64,000 nucleotides of DNA from Pleionea sediminis. Its GTDB lineage: Bacteria > Pseudomonadota > Gammaproteobacteria > Enterobacterales > Kangiellaceae. The notes under the pieces were generated by a model, which saw only the letters and a program-made list of their open reading frames with translations, was not told where the DNA came from and did not search any database. The translations under genes and the position numbers were made by a program. The stretch spans positions 62,001 to 126,000 of the forward strand of contig NZ_SUNB01000004.1 of assembly GCF_007570825.1 (NCBI RefSeq), given 5' to 3'. This document shows, piece after piece, positions 20,031 through 28,912 of the stretch. How positions within the stretch are numbered: position 1 is the stretch's first letter; each line of letters starts with the position of its first letter.

Positions 20031-21209
20031 ATGAAATTTAAAACTGGATTTTTGATTCTTTCTTTTGGAATTGGGCTTGGCATTCTTGTTGATCGCTGGA
20101 TCGGGTTAGACACTGATGAAGCAATTACATCGACAGTCAAAGTTCAATCTGATTATCTGCCTCAGCAGAAACAAAAAAAACATGACAATTATGATAATGA
20201 AGCGTTAATACTTGAGAGTTATGAAACGCCAGAGGAATCCCAGTTAGTCGACACGGGTACTCGTTGTGTTAATGATAGTGAGCTCCCTTCAGTTATATCA
20301 AGGCTATTAAATATCCGCTCAATACTGCCCAAAGATTTAAGGGTTATGAAGCTTTGGTTAGATTTTGAAGAGTTTTCTTTATTTATTTCTAACTTAGAGC
20401 TTAGTGATTATCAACAACACGCATTATTGGCAAAAGCGAATAGTTATTATTTTGAAGATTTCGTATTAGCGTTAGAAGAGCTCTACATTGCAAAACGATA
20501 CATTAACAACGAATCCGAAGGTAAAGTCGTCAATGGGCAAATTCAACAGCTTACGGATCACATTATCAATCGATATTTCAGTGAAGATTCACTGGTTGAG
20601 CAAAAAGAGTTTGTCGATGCGATGTATTTTTTACTTGAGAAAAATCCAGGAGACATTCATGTTAATGGTGCATTGATTCGTCATCACTTAATGATGAAAG
20701 ATTTTGACATTGTTGAATCATTCATCGATACAATTCCTGAGAGTGAGAGCAATAGTACATTGATTGATAGTTACCGTGCTCGTTTGTCGAGTACCCGACT
20801 TGCTTCTTCGGGTGAAAAAGAAAAAGGTATACCTCTGATTAAGGTCGATAATAAATATGCCGTAAATGTTAATTTTAGTGATGATGCTGAATTTTTAATG
20901 ATACTCGATAGGGAATCCTCAAATACCATTATACCTGGGCGTTTTCGATATTTTTTAAACAGAGCGTCTCCTGAATTTTATGATATGCGACTTTATGCAA
21001 CTAGAGAAGTGGAAGAAGGACGCCTTCGATTTAATATTTATCGTACAGACTTCTTAAAGCTTGGGAAGTTTCTTTATAACAATCCCATTATATTGTCTGA
21101 TGAGCATATGTTTAGAAGGCAAAAATACGGTGTTCTTGGTAAGGATGTATTATCGGCGTTTGACTATAAAATCGATACCAGCAAAGGGCGTTTGTATCTA
21201 AGCTATTGA
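20031..21209 (+). CDS. Membrane-anchored retropepsin-like protein with degenerate active site
   Basis: 392 residues. An N-terminal hydrophobic anchor (about 5-22) leads into a helical middle region (about 85-240) resembling TPR-type pairs. The C-terminal 130 residues have the retropepsin-like fold pattern: a β-strand with the position of the catalytic Asp (LMILDRESSNTII near residue 295) and the family ending VLGKDVLSAFDYKIDTSKGRLYL. The usual D-T/S-G motif reads D-R-E, so the Asp remains but the Thr/Gly pair is lost. It may be a non-catalytic member. A small hairpin (19985-20008) lies upstream. Function unknown. Confidence 0.6.
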   Translation: MKFKTGFLILSFGIGLGILVDRWIGLDTDEAITSTVKVQSDYLPQQKQKKHDNYDNEALILESYETPEESQLVDTGTRCVNDSELPSVISRLLNIRSILPKDLRVMKLWLDFEEFSLFISNLELSDYQQHALLAKANSYYFEDFVLALEELYIAKRYINNESEGKVVNGQIQQLTDHIINRYFSEDSLVEQKEFVDAMYFLLEKNPGDIHVNGALIRHHLMMKDFDIVESFIDTIPESESNSTLIDSYRARLSSTRLASSGEKEKGIPLIKVDNKYAVNVNFSDDAEFLMILDRESSNTIIPGRFRYFLNRASPEFYDMRLYATREVEEGRLRFNIYRTDFLKLGKFLYNNPIILSDEHMFRRQKYGVLGKDVLSAFDYKIDTSKGRLYLSY

Positions 21210-21632
21210 ATATAATAAATATTATCAGACCTGTCATTTAATCTTCATGCGCTTAGCCTATCTTTATAGGTAAATGGCCTGATTTAGTTAAAGTATTCAT
21301 CCGAAATAAAGCAGGGTTAGTTATACAGCGACTTCATGAGTTATAAGAGCTTATCTACGGATTAATTCAGTTGAAAGATGAAGATCCTTAGAAAGTCCGA
21401 GATTATGGTCTTAATGGATAAATTGATGCTAAATCAGTGATTTGACACGATATTCTGGTTAAACTAATCTTTTATAACACGTGTCACTGATGATGATTCA
21501 CATGAAATTAGAACCATTGTCATCAAGCAGCATACCTAAATTAAGCAATGGGATTGTTATTCAACCACATTCAAGTTTTCTTTTAACTAGTTGGTGCATC
21601 GTGCGTGAAATTGAAAATTAAAGCGATCAATA
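21210..21632. other. Intergenic region
   Basis: About 420 bp, AT-rich, no convincing frame, terminator or known regulatory motif. It presumably carries the promoter for the GGDEF protein. Confidence 0.55.
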
Positions 21633-23711
21633 ATGAATCCTGAGCTATCAAATAATTCTTCGCAATATTGGTTAACTGTGAGTCAGTTTTTATTACGTCA
21701 TTTTGTTGGCGTTTTATTGTGTTGTGGTATGAACGGTACTTTTGCCATTGAAGAAGCGACTCTCTTTTTACAGCAGAGTAGTCATGAAGATATTAGCGCC
21801 GAAGAGCGTACATTATTACTGAATAAAGCCTACCAAGTTTCATTAAACAATGATGACTTTTCGTCCATGGGAAACGCTCTTTATGAATTGTGCTCTCATT
21901 ACCTAGAGTTGGGTAATGAGAATAAATACAAAGAATATATCGACTTGTATCAAGAATACTTAACGCAACGCAATGATGAGGTCACGTCAACTTTCTTATC
22001 TTTATTGAAAATAGAAAAGTCAGTTCGTGAAGCTGATTTTAAAGAGGCTGTTCAGTTGGGTGAAGATATTATTGAGCAATTGAATCCGAATGGTTTATCG
22101 CGTAAGTCCCGATTGCTTGATGGTGTTTATTTAGTAACGCTTGAGGATCTCGCTGGCTTAAGCAATTATTTAGGGATTGCTCATTTTTCATTAGGAGATT
22201 ATGAGAAGGCTCATAATTATTTCTCTAGTTCCTTAAAGTACAGTACAGAATTAAACGATAAAAACGAAGTCGCTTCTTTATTAGGAAATCTCTCTGCTGT
22301 TAGTTGGTCACAAAATGATTTTCAAAAAGCGCTTGAATATACTGAGAGTGCGATAGATATTCTGAAGGAATCTGGGAACGAGCAAACATTGTTTCGTAAT
22401 ATTCTAAATAAGGGCGTATACCTTGTTGAATTGAAAGAGTTTGAGCGCGCTAAAGTTATTTTAGAAGATTTGATTCAACTCCCAGAGGTGGATCAATATC
22501 TTGACCTAAAGGTTAGCGCCATTCTAACTTTGGTATCTTCTCTGGTTTCTGAAAATCAGTATGCTGAGGCGGAAAAGTATTTAGAAGAAGCGAAAGTAAT
22601 TGCCGGAGATTTGCAAGACGAAGTGATGTTACACGACGTCAATCAGCAAATGGCAGAGTTGAATTTGGCGACGGGAAAGTATACTCGAGCTTTGATTTTA
22701 CTGAAAGAAAACCTGAAGTATTTCGAGAGTAAAGGTTTAAAGCGTGATCTTGCAGAAACGTATCGGTTACTTAGTCTCGTTTACAAAGACATGGGCACCT
22801 ATCAAGATGCTTTGGAAATGCTCGACTCCTACTATGGACTCATGTTGGAATTACAAAATGAATCACGCCAGAAGACCATTGCTGAATTTCAAGAGGCTTT
22901 CGAAGCTCGCCAGAGAGAGGCTGAAATAAGAGAACTAAAAAGTAAAAATGCACTCAACGAATTGAAAGTAAAAGCCAGGAATAATTTAGTTATAGCCGTG
23001 AGTGCTGTCGGTATATTGTTTTTTATCATGGTTTTTGGCCAGTTAAGAAACAAACAAAAATTGGCCGATCAATTTGAAACGATGAGTCTGACGGATCCAT
23101 TGACGAAAATTGGTAACCGCCGTTATTTCAAAGGTAATATTGAACGAGAACTCGCTTACACACAGCGTCAGGTGGGTGGTGAAGGAGAAAATAGTATTGG
23201 AATTTATATTTTAGATATCGATCACTTTAAGGAGTTGAATGACAAATATGGTCATGATGTTGGTGACGCCGTTTTGGTTGATTTTGCGTCGCGACTTAAG
23301 TCAACTTTAAGAGAGTCAGACTTGCTGGCTCGCTGGGGCGGTGAGGAATTTGTGGTTGCTGCAAGAGTCAAATACCCAGACGATACTTGCACTGTGGCAA
23401 AGCGAATTCTCGAAGCTATCAATAGTAAACCATTTGATGCTCCAGGATGCGATGCATTAGAAATTACCTGTTCTATAGGAGGAACTGAATATCCTTTTCT
23501 TAGAGGGCCTGATATTGAGCCAGAGTGGGAAGTTTTAATCAAGTTGGCCGACCAAGCCTTGTATAACGCGAAAGAAAACGGTCGGAATCAGTGGAATATT
23601 ATTCGAAATGCCGAGTTTGAAAATGTAGAAGATATAGAGAAAAACATCGATGATTTACTCACTTCCAAAAATACCAATACTAAAGTTCAATTGATTTCTT
23701 CGAATGATTAA
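21633..23711 (+). CDS. TPR-containing diguanylate cyclase (GGDEF)
   Basis: 692 residues. A signal or membrane segment (about 20-38) is followed by a long run of TPR-type helix pairs (about 40-410), a coiled coil (about 415-450), a membrane helix (about 450-467, NLVIAVSAVGILFFIMVFG), then a GGDEF domain to about 665. The active-site loop reads RWGGEEF, the catalytically competent form, and DPLTKIGNRRYF begins the domain. It should make cyclic di-GMP in response to a signal bound by the periplasmic TPR part. I do not see an RxxD inhibitory site before GGEEF (the residues there are RESDLLA, in which R-E-S-D is close to RxxD), so product inhibition is possible. Confidence 0.92.
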   Translation: MNPELSNNSSQYWLTVSQFLLRHFVGVLLCCGMNGTFAIEEATLFLQQSSHEDISAEERTLLLNKAYQVSLNNDDFSSMGNALYELCSHYLELGNENKYKEYIDLYQEYLTQRNDEVTSTFLSLLKIEKSVREADFKEAVQLGEDIIEQLNPNGLSRKSRLLDGVYLVTLEDLAGLSNYLGIAHFSLGDYEKAHNYFSSSLKYSTELNDKNEVASLLGNLSAVSWSQNDFQKALEYTESAIDILKESGNEQTLFRNILNKGVYLVELKEFERAKVILEDLIQLPEVDQYLDLKVSAILTLVSSLVSENQYAEAEKYLEEAKVIAGDLQDEVMLHDVNQQMAELNLATGKYTRALILLKENLKYFESKGLKRDLAETYRLLSLVYKDMGTYQDALEMLDSYYGLMLELQNESRQKTIAEFQEAFEARQREAEIRELKSKNALNELKVKARNNLVIAVSAVGILFFIMVFGQLRNKQKLADQFETMSLTDPLTKIGNRRYFKGNIERELAYTQRQVGGEGENSIGIYILDIDHFKELNDKYGHDVGDAVLVDFASRLKSTLRESDLLARWGGEEFVVAARVKYPDDTCTVAKRILEAINSKPFDAPGCDALEITCSIGGTEYPFLRGPDIEPEWEVLIKLADQALYNAKENGRNQWNIIRNAEFENVEDIEKNIDDLLTSKNTNTKVQLISSND

Positions 23712-23787
23712 TCAGGCAGAGCTTTTTTCTTCTGTCTCATCGAGACATTTAAGGTAGTACATCAACTTTATTAGGCCAACGAATATT

Positions 23788-24351
23788 TCAATCTTTTGTT
23801 ATAAATTTTACCGGTACAGTATCTGTTAACCAAACACCATTTTCTGAACAATAAAACTTAAACCCTTGGTTGTGCATCTCACGAGCTTTGATGGATAAAA
23901 TCACAGGTTTACCATAGCGCTGACCTACTGAATTTGCGGTTTCTATGTCTGTTGATAGATGAACATGATGTCGACTTTTCGGTTTTAATCCTTCAATGAA
24001 TATACTTTCCAGAAACCTGGAAGCGGTACCGTGATACAAAAGTTCTGGTGGAGTCTGCTCTGTCAATTCTAAATCGACTTTGATTGAGTGCCCTTGATTA
24101 GCACGAATGAGGAGACCATCGTCAGAAATAATAAATCTCTTTTTATCATTGGTTTTTACGATTTCCACAATGAGTTCATGAGTAATAGCAAGCGATTCAT
24201 CCGACTGGTTGGCCAGTTTAATTAACTGCTCTATATTTGCCCAGCCATTGTTATCTAAAGCCAGGCCAATGGCGTCGGGTTTATGCCTTAACACAAAACT
24301 TAAAAACTTACTGATTGTTTTGAGTGGTTTAGCAGTGTTTAATTCAGTCAT
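23788..24351 (-). CDS. kptA: RNA 2'-phosphotransferase, Tpt1/KptA family
   Basis: 187 residues, standard length. The Arg-His pair in LSFVLRHKP, the IRANQGHS motif, YHGT and the RHHVHLS segment are the conserved NAD+- and RNA-binding residues of this family. The enzyme removes a 2'-phosphate from RNA by transferring it to NAD+, giving ADP-ribose cyclic phosphate. In eukaryotes this completes tRNA splicing; in bacteria the role is unsettled but linked to RNA repair. It lies 33 bp downstream of a lipoprotein gene on the same strand and may be co-transcribed. No RtcB or ligase is nearby. Confidence 0.93.
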   Translation of the reverse strand: MTELNTAKPLKTISKFLSFVLRHKPDAIGLALDNNGWANIEQLIKLANQSDESLAITHELIVEIVKTNDKKRFIISDDGLLIRANQGHSIKVDLELTEQTPPELLYHGTASRFLESIFIEGLKPKSRHHVHLSTDIETANSVGQRYGKPVILSIKAREMHNQGFKFYCSENGVWLTDTVPVKFITKD

Positions 24352-24384
24352 CGTCTTAATTGCATTTAATGGAAATCAAATTTT

Positions 24385-25044
24385 TTAATAAAGTTCTAAT
24401 CGAAACGCTTTAATGTCGACTCGACTATCGGAACCGGAAAAATCCGATAATGCATCAGCAACATAACTAACATTTTGAACTTGGGTAAAAGTTCTTGAGT
24501 CTGGAATATAGTCAAAGCTATGTCGGTCAAACTCTAAATTGCTAATGGTATAGGTTACATTAATGGGTGTCATTGTGCCGATGCCATTGAGTTCTTCTGC
24601 ATCAGTTTTGTTAACGATAAAGGTCAGATCATTGCCAATGATTTCGTACTCGATATTGGCTAGCCTAGCAACGCCAGAATAAGGATTATCGGTAAGTTCT
24701 TTGTAAAGACTGGCAGTGAGTGACTCTACTCGAGTTTCTGCGTCGACTGTAATACTTAGTGCCAAACTCAAGTCATCTTTTGAAATTACGCCATCTTCAT
24801 TGATATCAAAGTAGACTCTTATGGAAGCACGCTCTTCTTCATTCGGTTCTCCGGTTGTGAACAGCTCTGGAAAACCATTGGTGGAAATGGTGGCTCTTAG
24901 TGATTCAAAGTCGCCGCGATTGACCACGGGATAAGCGTCTTCTTGAGTAGGTTCGTTATCATTACTTCCGCCACTGCAACTGGCTAAAAAAGTAAAACAT
25001 GGTAATAACAAGCAGGATTTTAGTGCAAAGCTTTTAAGGTTCAT
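24385..25044 (-). CDS. Putative lipoprotein with an EF-hand-like loop
   Basis: 219 residues from the ATG at 25044; an ATG at 25062 would add six residues, but TGGAA lies in front of the second. The signal ends in FLASC with Cys near residue 22, a lipobox. Near residue 80 the stretch DINEDGVISKDD fits the Ca2+-binding loop of an EF-hand or dockerin repeat (D-x-N-x-D-G-x-I). The remainder is β-rich and unrecognised. Likely a surface or periplasmic lipoprotein; the function is unknown. Confidence 0.65.
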   Translation of the reverse strand: MNLKSFALKSCLLLPCFTFLASCSGGSNDNEPTQEDAYPVVNRGDFESLRATISTNGFPELFTTGEPNEEERASIRVYFDINEDGVISKDDLSLALSITVDAETRVESLTASLYKELTDNPYSGVARLANIEYEIIGNDLTFIVNKTDAEELNGIGTMTPINVTYTISNLEFDRHSFDYIPDSRTFTQVQNVSYVADALSDFSGSDSRVDIKAFRLELY

Positions 25045-25200
25045 TGAAATTCCATATCTCAAAAATAAAAAACCATTGGATTCTAGTGTATTTAGTTTTG
25101 TGGCTCAAGCCGTGTTTTGATGGTGTATATAATTAGTTGATATTGATAACGAAAGTAAGTCTTGCAAGCGTATAAGAGTCTTATAAAGATTTAATGCATA

Positions 25201-25229
25201 GAAAAAGGACATCATTTGATGTCCTTTTG
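25201..25229 (-). terminator. Terminator of the metallophosphoesterase gene
   Basis: AAAAGGACATC (25203-25213) and GATGTCCTTTT (25218-25228) form a perfect 11-bp stem with a 4-base loop. Read on the minus strand it ends in a run of U. It lies about 25 bp after the stop of the phosphoesterase gene. Confidence 0.85.
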
Positions 25230-25250
25230 ATAGTTTCGATTTAAATGGAG

Positions 25251-28250
25251 TTATGATTTTCGCTTATGGGCGAGCACAGCTAGCAAAAAGAGTGTGAAAA
25301 ATAACGTTCCACCGCTAGAATCATCGCCATCGCCATCGCCATCGCCATCGCCATCGCCATCGCCATCGCCATCGCCATCGCCATCGCCATCGCCATCGCC
25401 ATCGCCATCATTTGCAATAACATTGACCGTACGATTAACCGGAGTTGCTTCATTTCCCGATGAATCAATCACCGTATAAGTAAGAATGTATTCGCCAACA
25501 ACATTGGTATTAACGCTGCCTGAAACCTGAATGTTGTTAGTGATATCACCATCTTCGTTATCCTCAGCGGTAGCGCCAGGATCGGTAAAAGAGTCTCCTT
25601 GCGTAATAGTAATGTTCATCGCGCCATTGAGCGTGATAACGGGCGGAGTCGTGTCTACTTCTTCATCCCTTTCTTCAAATTCGATACGAAGTAGGGCAGC
25701 ATTACCATTAGAGCCTTCAAAGGCTTCTGCCGTGCGTTTTCCTTCGCCTGTAATTATAAACGTTAAGTTATTTCCAGCTTGCCAACCAGACCGATTAACA
25801 ATTTCTTGAACAACCGAGGTTAACGCTGGCGTGCGTTGACGACTTCCAGCTTCGCTTTCATTAGACCAAGAATCGGGCTGCCAGCTAACGTTAGCTGATG
25901 TGGTTGAACGGTTAGAAACATTTTGTGCGTTATCGCTAAACTCCGAAGACGAATCAACATTTTCGCCGCGAATAACCAACGATGCTGAATCAGTTGAAGT
26001 TTCATCCGTTGTAAACTGGATGTAGGCTGAGAGAATTTCTGCATTGTTTGGAATGTCGAGGTTGGTGAAACGTAATCCGACGGTTTGATTGCCATTATCA
26101 TTAACGAGTTCGATATCGGAACTGTCAAGGTACATGGTTCCATCGGTTCGTTCTTCAACATCATCGAGACCATTTGCGATACGTTTGACAATGACTCCAT
26201 CTTCTTGAGGTATGTCATTGTCATTTGCTGCGTTAACAATTAAAGAGATTAACGCATCTTTAGCATTCGGTCCGCCTGGACCACCGGTCGTTTTTGTTCC
26301 AGTAGCGCCACTTTCTGTTAGCACTTCGCCATAGACATATCCCGCTTCGTCTGATCCGGCAATCCATTGAAAGGTTTCCATTCCGTTGGGGGCTAGAAAA
26401 TCGCTTTCATCAGTTGTGTCGTCGAATGCCATTGATAACAGTAACATGTCTCCTGACATACCGTTTACTGAAGGGAACTTGCTATCGGGAGAACCATCAT
26501 TCGATTCAGTGGCAACATCACCAATAGGATCGTTGTTATCCGCGCCTCGTATGGCAGATAAGATCGCCCAGCTAGGTTTACTTCCTCTTAAATTGAAGTT
26601 GAAGCTTCCACCGTCATTCGCGTGAAGGGTTTTATAAAAAACAACGGTTGCAAGATCTCTTCCTCGACCACCTTCAAAACGTAAACAGTAATCGCCATCT
26701 TGCTCGATACAGTCTGGAATTTCATGACATTCTGATTGACCATTATCTGTTTTAAAGCACGAAGCGCCAGCGGTCCATCCATTAAGTTGTATGGGGAGTA
26801 AATCGTCCGTTCGGCTTAAAAATAGTAGGAGAAGATCATCGGCATTAGCATTTGCTGGCACATCAATTGAAATGTTATCCGCAGCATCATAATCGGAAGT
26901 TGAACCGATATGTTGAATGTTAGTTGCTGACGTATTGGCTTGTTTTAAGATAGTAAAGTCATCTCGAACTTGACCTTCATCATTGAGGTATTTCATGTCG
27001 AGTCGATTACCTTCAACATCTAATACAATCGAACCTAACTCGTTAAGGGCCATGTACATCGCTGGATGATTACCTACGCCAGAGCGTTTTCCAGAGGCGC
27101 CGGCAACACTATAAACCGTGCCGCTATTCGATGAGTTTAAAACTTTTTCATAGGCTCCATCACCGTTGATATTTCCACTGCCGCTATCGATCTGATGTTG
27201 AGAACCAAAGGTATTAGACACACCATAATGGCCATCAATGAGATAAGAGCGTTCATACGAATGACTGTGTCCCGAAAGCACGAGGTCGACTCCATACTGT
27301 TCGAGAATCGGGAGGATTTCTTCACGCATTTCGAATGAGCGGTACTCATCGGTATCATCGGTATCGTGAGAACCTTTTGAGTAAGGAGGATGATGGAAAA
27401 ATACGATGATCCAGGGTTGGGTTGTTGTCGCTAAATCATTTCTTAGCCAGTTGGCCATTGTTCCATTACTTGAGCGATTGGTATCGTAAGAATCAAGACT
27501 TACAAAATGAATATTCGCGTAATCGAATGAGTAATAGGCTTCGGTACCGGAAGCGAGTCCACCGGCTTCACCATTTCGTGGAAAGCTAAAAATACTGTAG
27601 TAGGGACCGGATAAATTACCTGAATCAGCGGAATGTCCATCGTGATTACCTAACGTTGACCAGAGCGTGCTACGACGCAGCAGATCTGGATACATATCGA
27701 AAACAGCATCTTGATATTCTGCATCGGTACCATCGTTGTAGGCATTGTCACCTAACATCAACCAGAGGTCGGTATTTTCCTGCCCAGGGTAATCCAAATA
27801 CGCATTGTATACCGCGCGTTGATTATCATTGGCAGTACCCGCATCACCAATGACCCAGATACGAGTCGATTTTTCAGTTCCTGGTTCTGGTGATGTTTGA
27901 AAGCGATATCCACTGTTACCACCGGCGATTGGGCCAGTAGTTTGTCCGACGGAATAGTAATAGGTCGTATTAGGCTCTAAGCCTTGAATTACGACTCGAT
28001 GATTGCGAGTAGAGGTATCTACAGTCGCTAGCTGGTTTAAGTTGTCGGGCGATATACCGTAGCGAACGACAGAATCACTGGATTCATCGGTACGCCATTT
28101 AACGGTTATTTCACTGGTCGTTGCCCGTTGAAGATAGGGCCCTCGAGTGATATCGATGGCATACGATGTAACGGAGCATAAAATGCTTGCTGCTATACCA
28201 ACGAATCCCATTATTTGTCGTTGAGGCCTTCTAATTCCTGCACTCGCCAT
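25251..28250 (-). CDS. Secreted purple-acid-phosphatase-like metallophosphoesterase with GlyGly-CTERM tail
   Basis: 999 residues from the ATG at 28250, preceded by AGAGGA; an in-frame ATG at 28319 has no ribosome site. Order: signal peptide; FN3-like N-domain of purple acid phosphatases (about 30-120); metallophosphoesterase about 130-400 with GDAG, GDNAYND, GNHD, HHPPYS and GHSHSYER metal ligands; a β-domain about 460-680; an accessory domain about 686-857 that recurs twice in the divergent neighbour; a DUF5011/Ig-like domain about 866-943; a Gly-Asp repeat; and SSGGTLFFTLFLLAVLAHKRKS, a GlyGly-CTERM signal. That signal is processed by rhombosortase and marks export to the surface or medium. 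It probably releases phosphate from organic esters. Confidence 0.9.
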   Translation of the reverse strand: MASAGIRRPQRQIMGFVGIAASILCSVTSYAIDITRGPYLQRATTSEITVKWRTDESSDSVVRYGISPDNLNQLATVDTSTRNHRVVIQGLEPNTTYYYSVGQTTGPIAGGNSGYRFQTSPEPGTEKSTRIWVIGDAGTANDNQRAVYNAYLDYPGQENTDLWLMLGDNAYNDGTDAEYQDAVFDMYPDLLRRSTLWSTLGNHDGHSADSGNLSGPYYSIFSFPRNGEAGGLASGTEAYYSFDYANIHFVSLDSYDTNRSSNGTMANWLRNDLATTTQPWIIVFFHHPPYSKGSHDTDDTDEYRSFEMREEILPILEQYGVDLVLSGHSHSYERSYLIDGHYGVSNTFGSQHQIDSGSGNINGDGAYEKVLNSSNSGTVYSVAGASGKRSGVGNHPAMYMALNELGSIVLDVEGNRLDMKYLNDEGQVRDDFTILKQANTSATNIQHIGSTSDYDAADNISIDVPANANADDLLLLFLSRTDDLLPIQLNGWTAGASCFKTDNGQSECHEIPDCIEQDGDYCLRFEGGRGRDLATVVFYKTLHANDGGSFNFNLRGSKPSWAILSAIRGADNNDPIGDVATESNDGSPDSKFPSVNGMSGDMLLLSMAFDDTTDESDFLAPNGMETFQWIAGSDEAGYVYGEVLTESGATGTKTTGGPGGPNAKDALISLIVNAANDNDIPQEDGVIVKRIANGLDDVEERTDGTMYLDSSDIELVNDNGNQTVGLRFTNLDIPNNAEILSAYIQFTTDETSTDSASLVIRGENVDSSSEFSDNAQNVSNRSTTSANVSWQPDSWSNESEAGSRQRTPALTSVVQEIVNRSGWQAGNNLTFIITGEGKRTAEAFEGSNGNAALLRIEFEERDEEVDTTPPVITLNGAMNITITQGDSFTDPGATAEDNEDGDITNNIQVSGSVNTNVVGEYILTYTVIDSSGNEATPVNRTVNVIANDGDGDGDGDGDGDGDGDGDGDGDGDGDGDDSSGGTLFFTLFLLAVLAHKRKS
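25322..25408 (-). repeat. 6-bp tandem repeat coding a Gly-Asp linker
   Basis: CATCGC on the plus strand is repeated about 14 times without change, giving alternating Asp-Gly on the minus strand just before the GlyGly-CTERM segment. Changes in copy number would stay in frame. Confidence 0.95.
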
Positions 28251-28912
28251 AAGTTCCTCTCTATCAATATCCTGATTTTTAGTTATGTATGGCAGGATAT
28301 CGATAAATGGAATGTCCATACTGCGACATAGGTTTTAAAATGGTTATCCTGATTAGGAAGATTAACTATTGAATTGCAAAACTTGTAGGTAGATCACATT
28401 TCCCTTTATCAAACAAATAAGAGACGGCGTTGCTAAATGCCAACGCTCGAGAAGAAACAATAGTCTTGTCAACTTTGTAAAGAGGCATTAGAAAATGCTT
28501 TAAAATATAATGCCTGTATCACACTAGCTGGCGATAAAATTATTGCTTATGCCCAGCAATAATATTTTTTCTTGTCGACATTATTATTCGAAGAAACAAA
28601 AATAAGATGTCTAATTTCCAATTGAATTAAACATCTCACTTAAAGAGTAAATCTCGATTTTGTTTTTAATTAATTTAAATGAACGATGGTGACTCAAAGA
28701 GTTAATATCGACTTGCTATCTTCTCCAATCGAAAATCTCTATTCATTATTAAGTAAAAAATATTCTATTTTAATATCCTAATTTGCTCGACAAGGTTCGG
28801 TTTGTTATCTATTCCATAATAAGTTCATTGATACGAAATGTTACTGCCATTTATTGGTAACAATTGCGTACTAATCTGTGTCGCTTCGACATCATAATGA
28901 AAGGTTCTATCT
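28251..28912. other. Intergenic region between divergent phosphoesterase genes
   Basis: About 660 bp, AT-rich. It contains a terminator-like hairpin at 28539-28570 with no gene in front of it, and a lone CRP-like half site (AGATCACATTT) at 28391-28401. No credible coding frame is seen. Promoters for both phosphoesterases must be here. Confidence 0.6.
28539..28570 (+). terminator. Orphan terminator-like hairpin
   Basis: ATTATTGCT (28539-28547) pairs perfectly with AGCAATAAT (28555-28563) across TATGCCC and is followed by ATTTTTT. No plus-strand gene precedes it, so it may end a small RNA or a leader transcript upstream of the phosphoesterase gene that begins at 28913. Confidence 0.6.

Noticed and set aside
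25280-25479. Open frames over the 6-bp repeat on both strands
   Set aside because: Low-complexity shadows of the Gly-Asp linker of the phosphoesterase gene.
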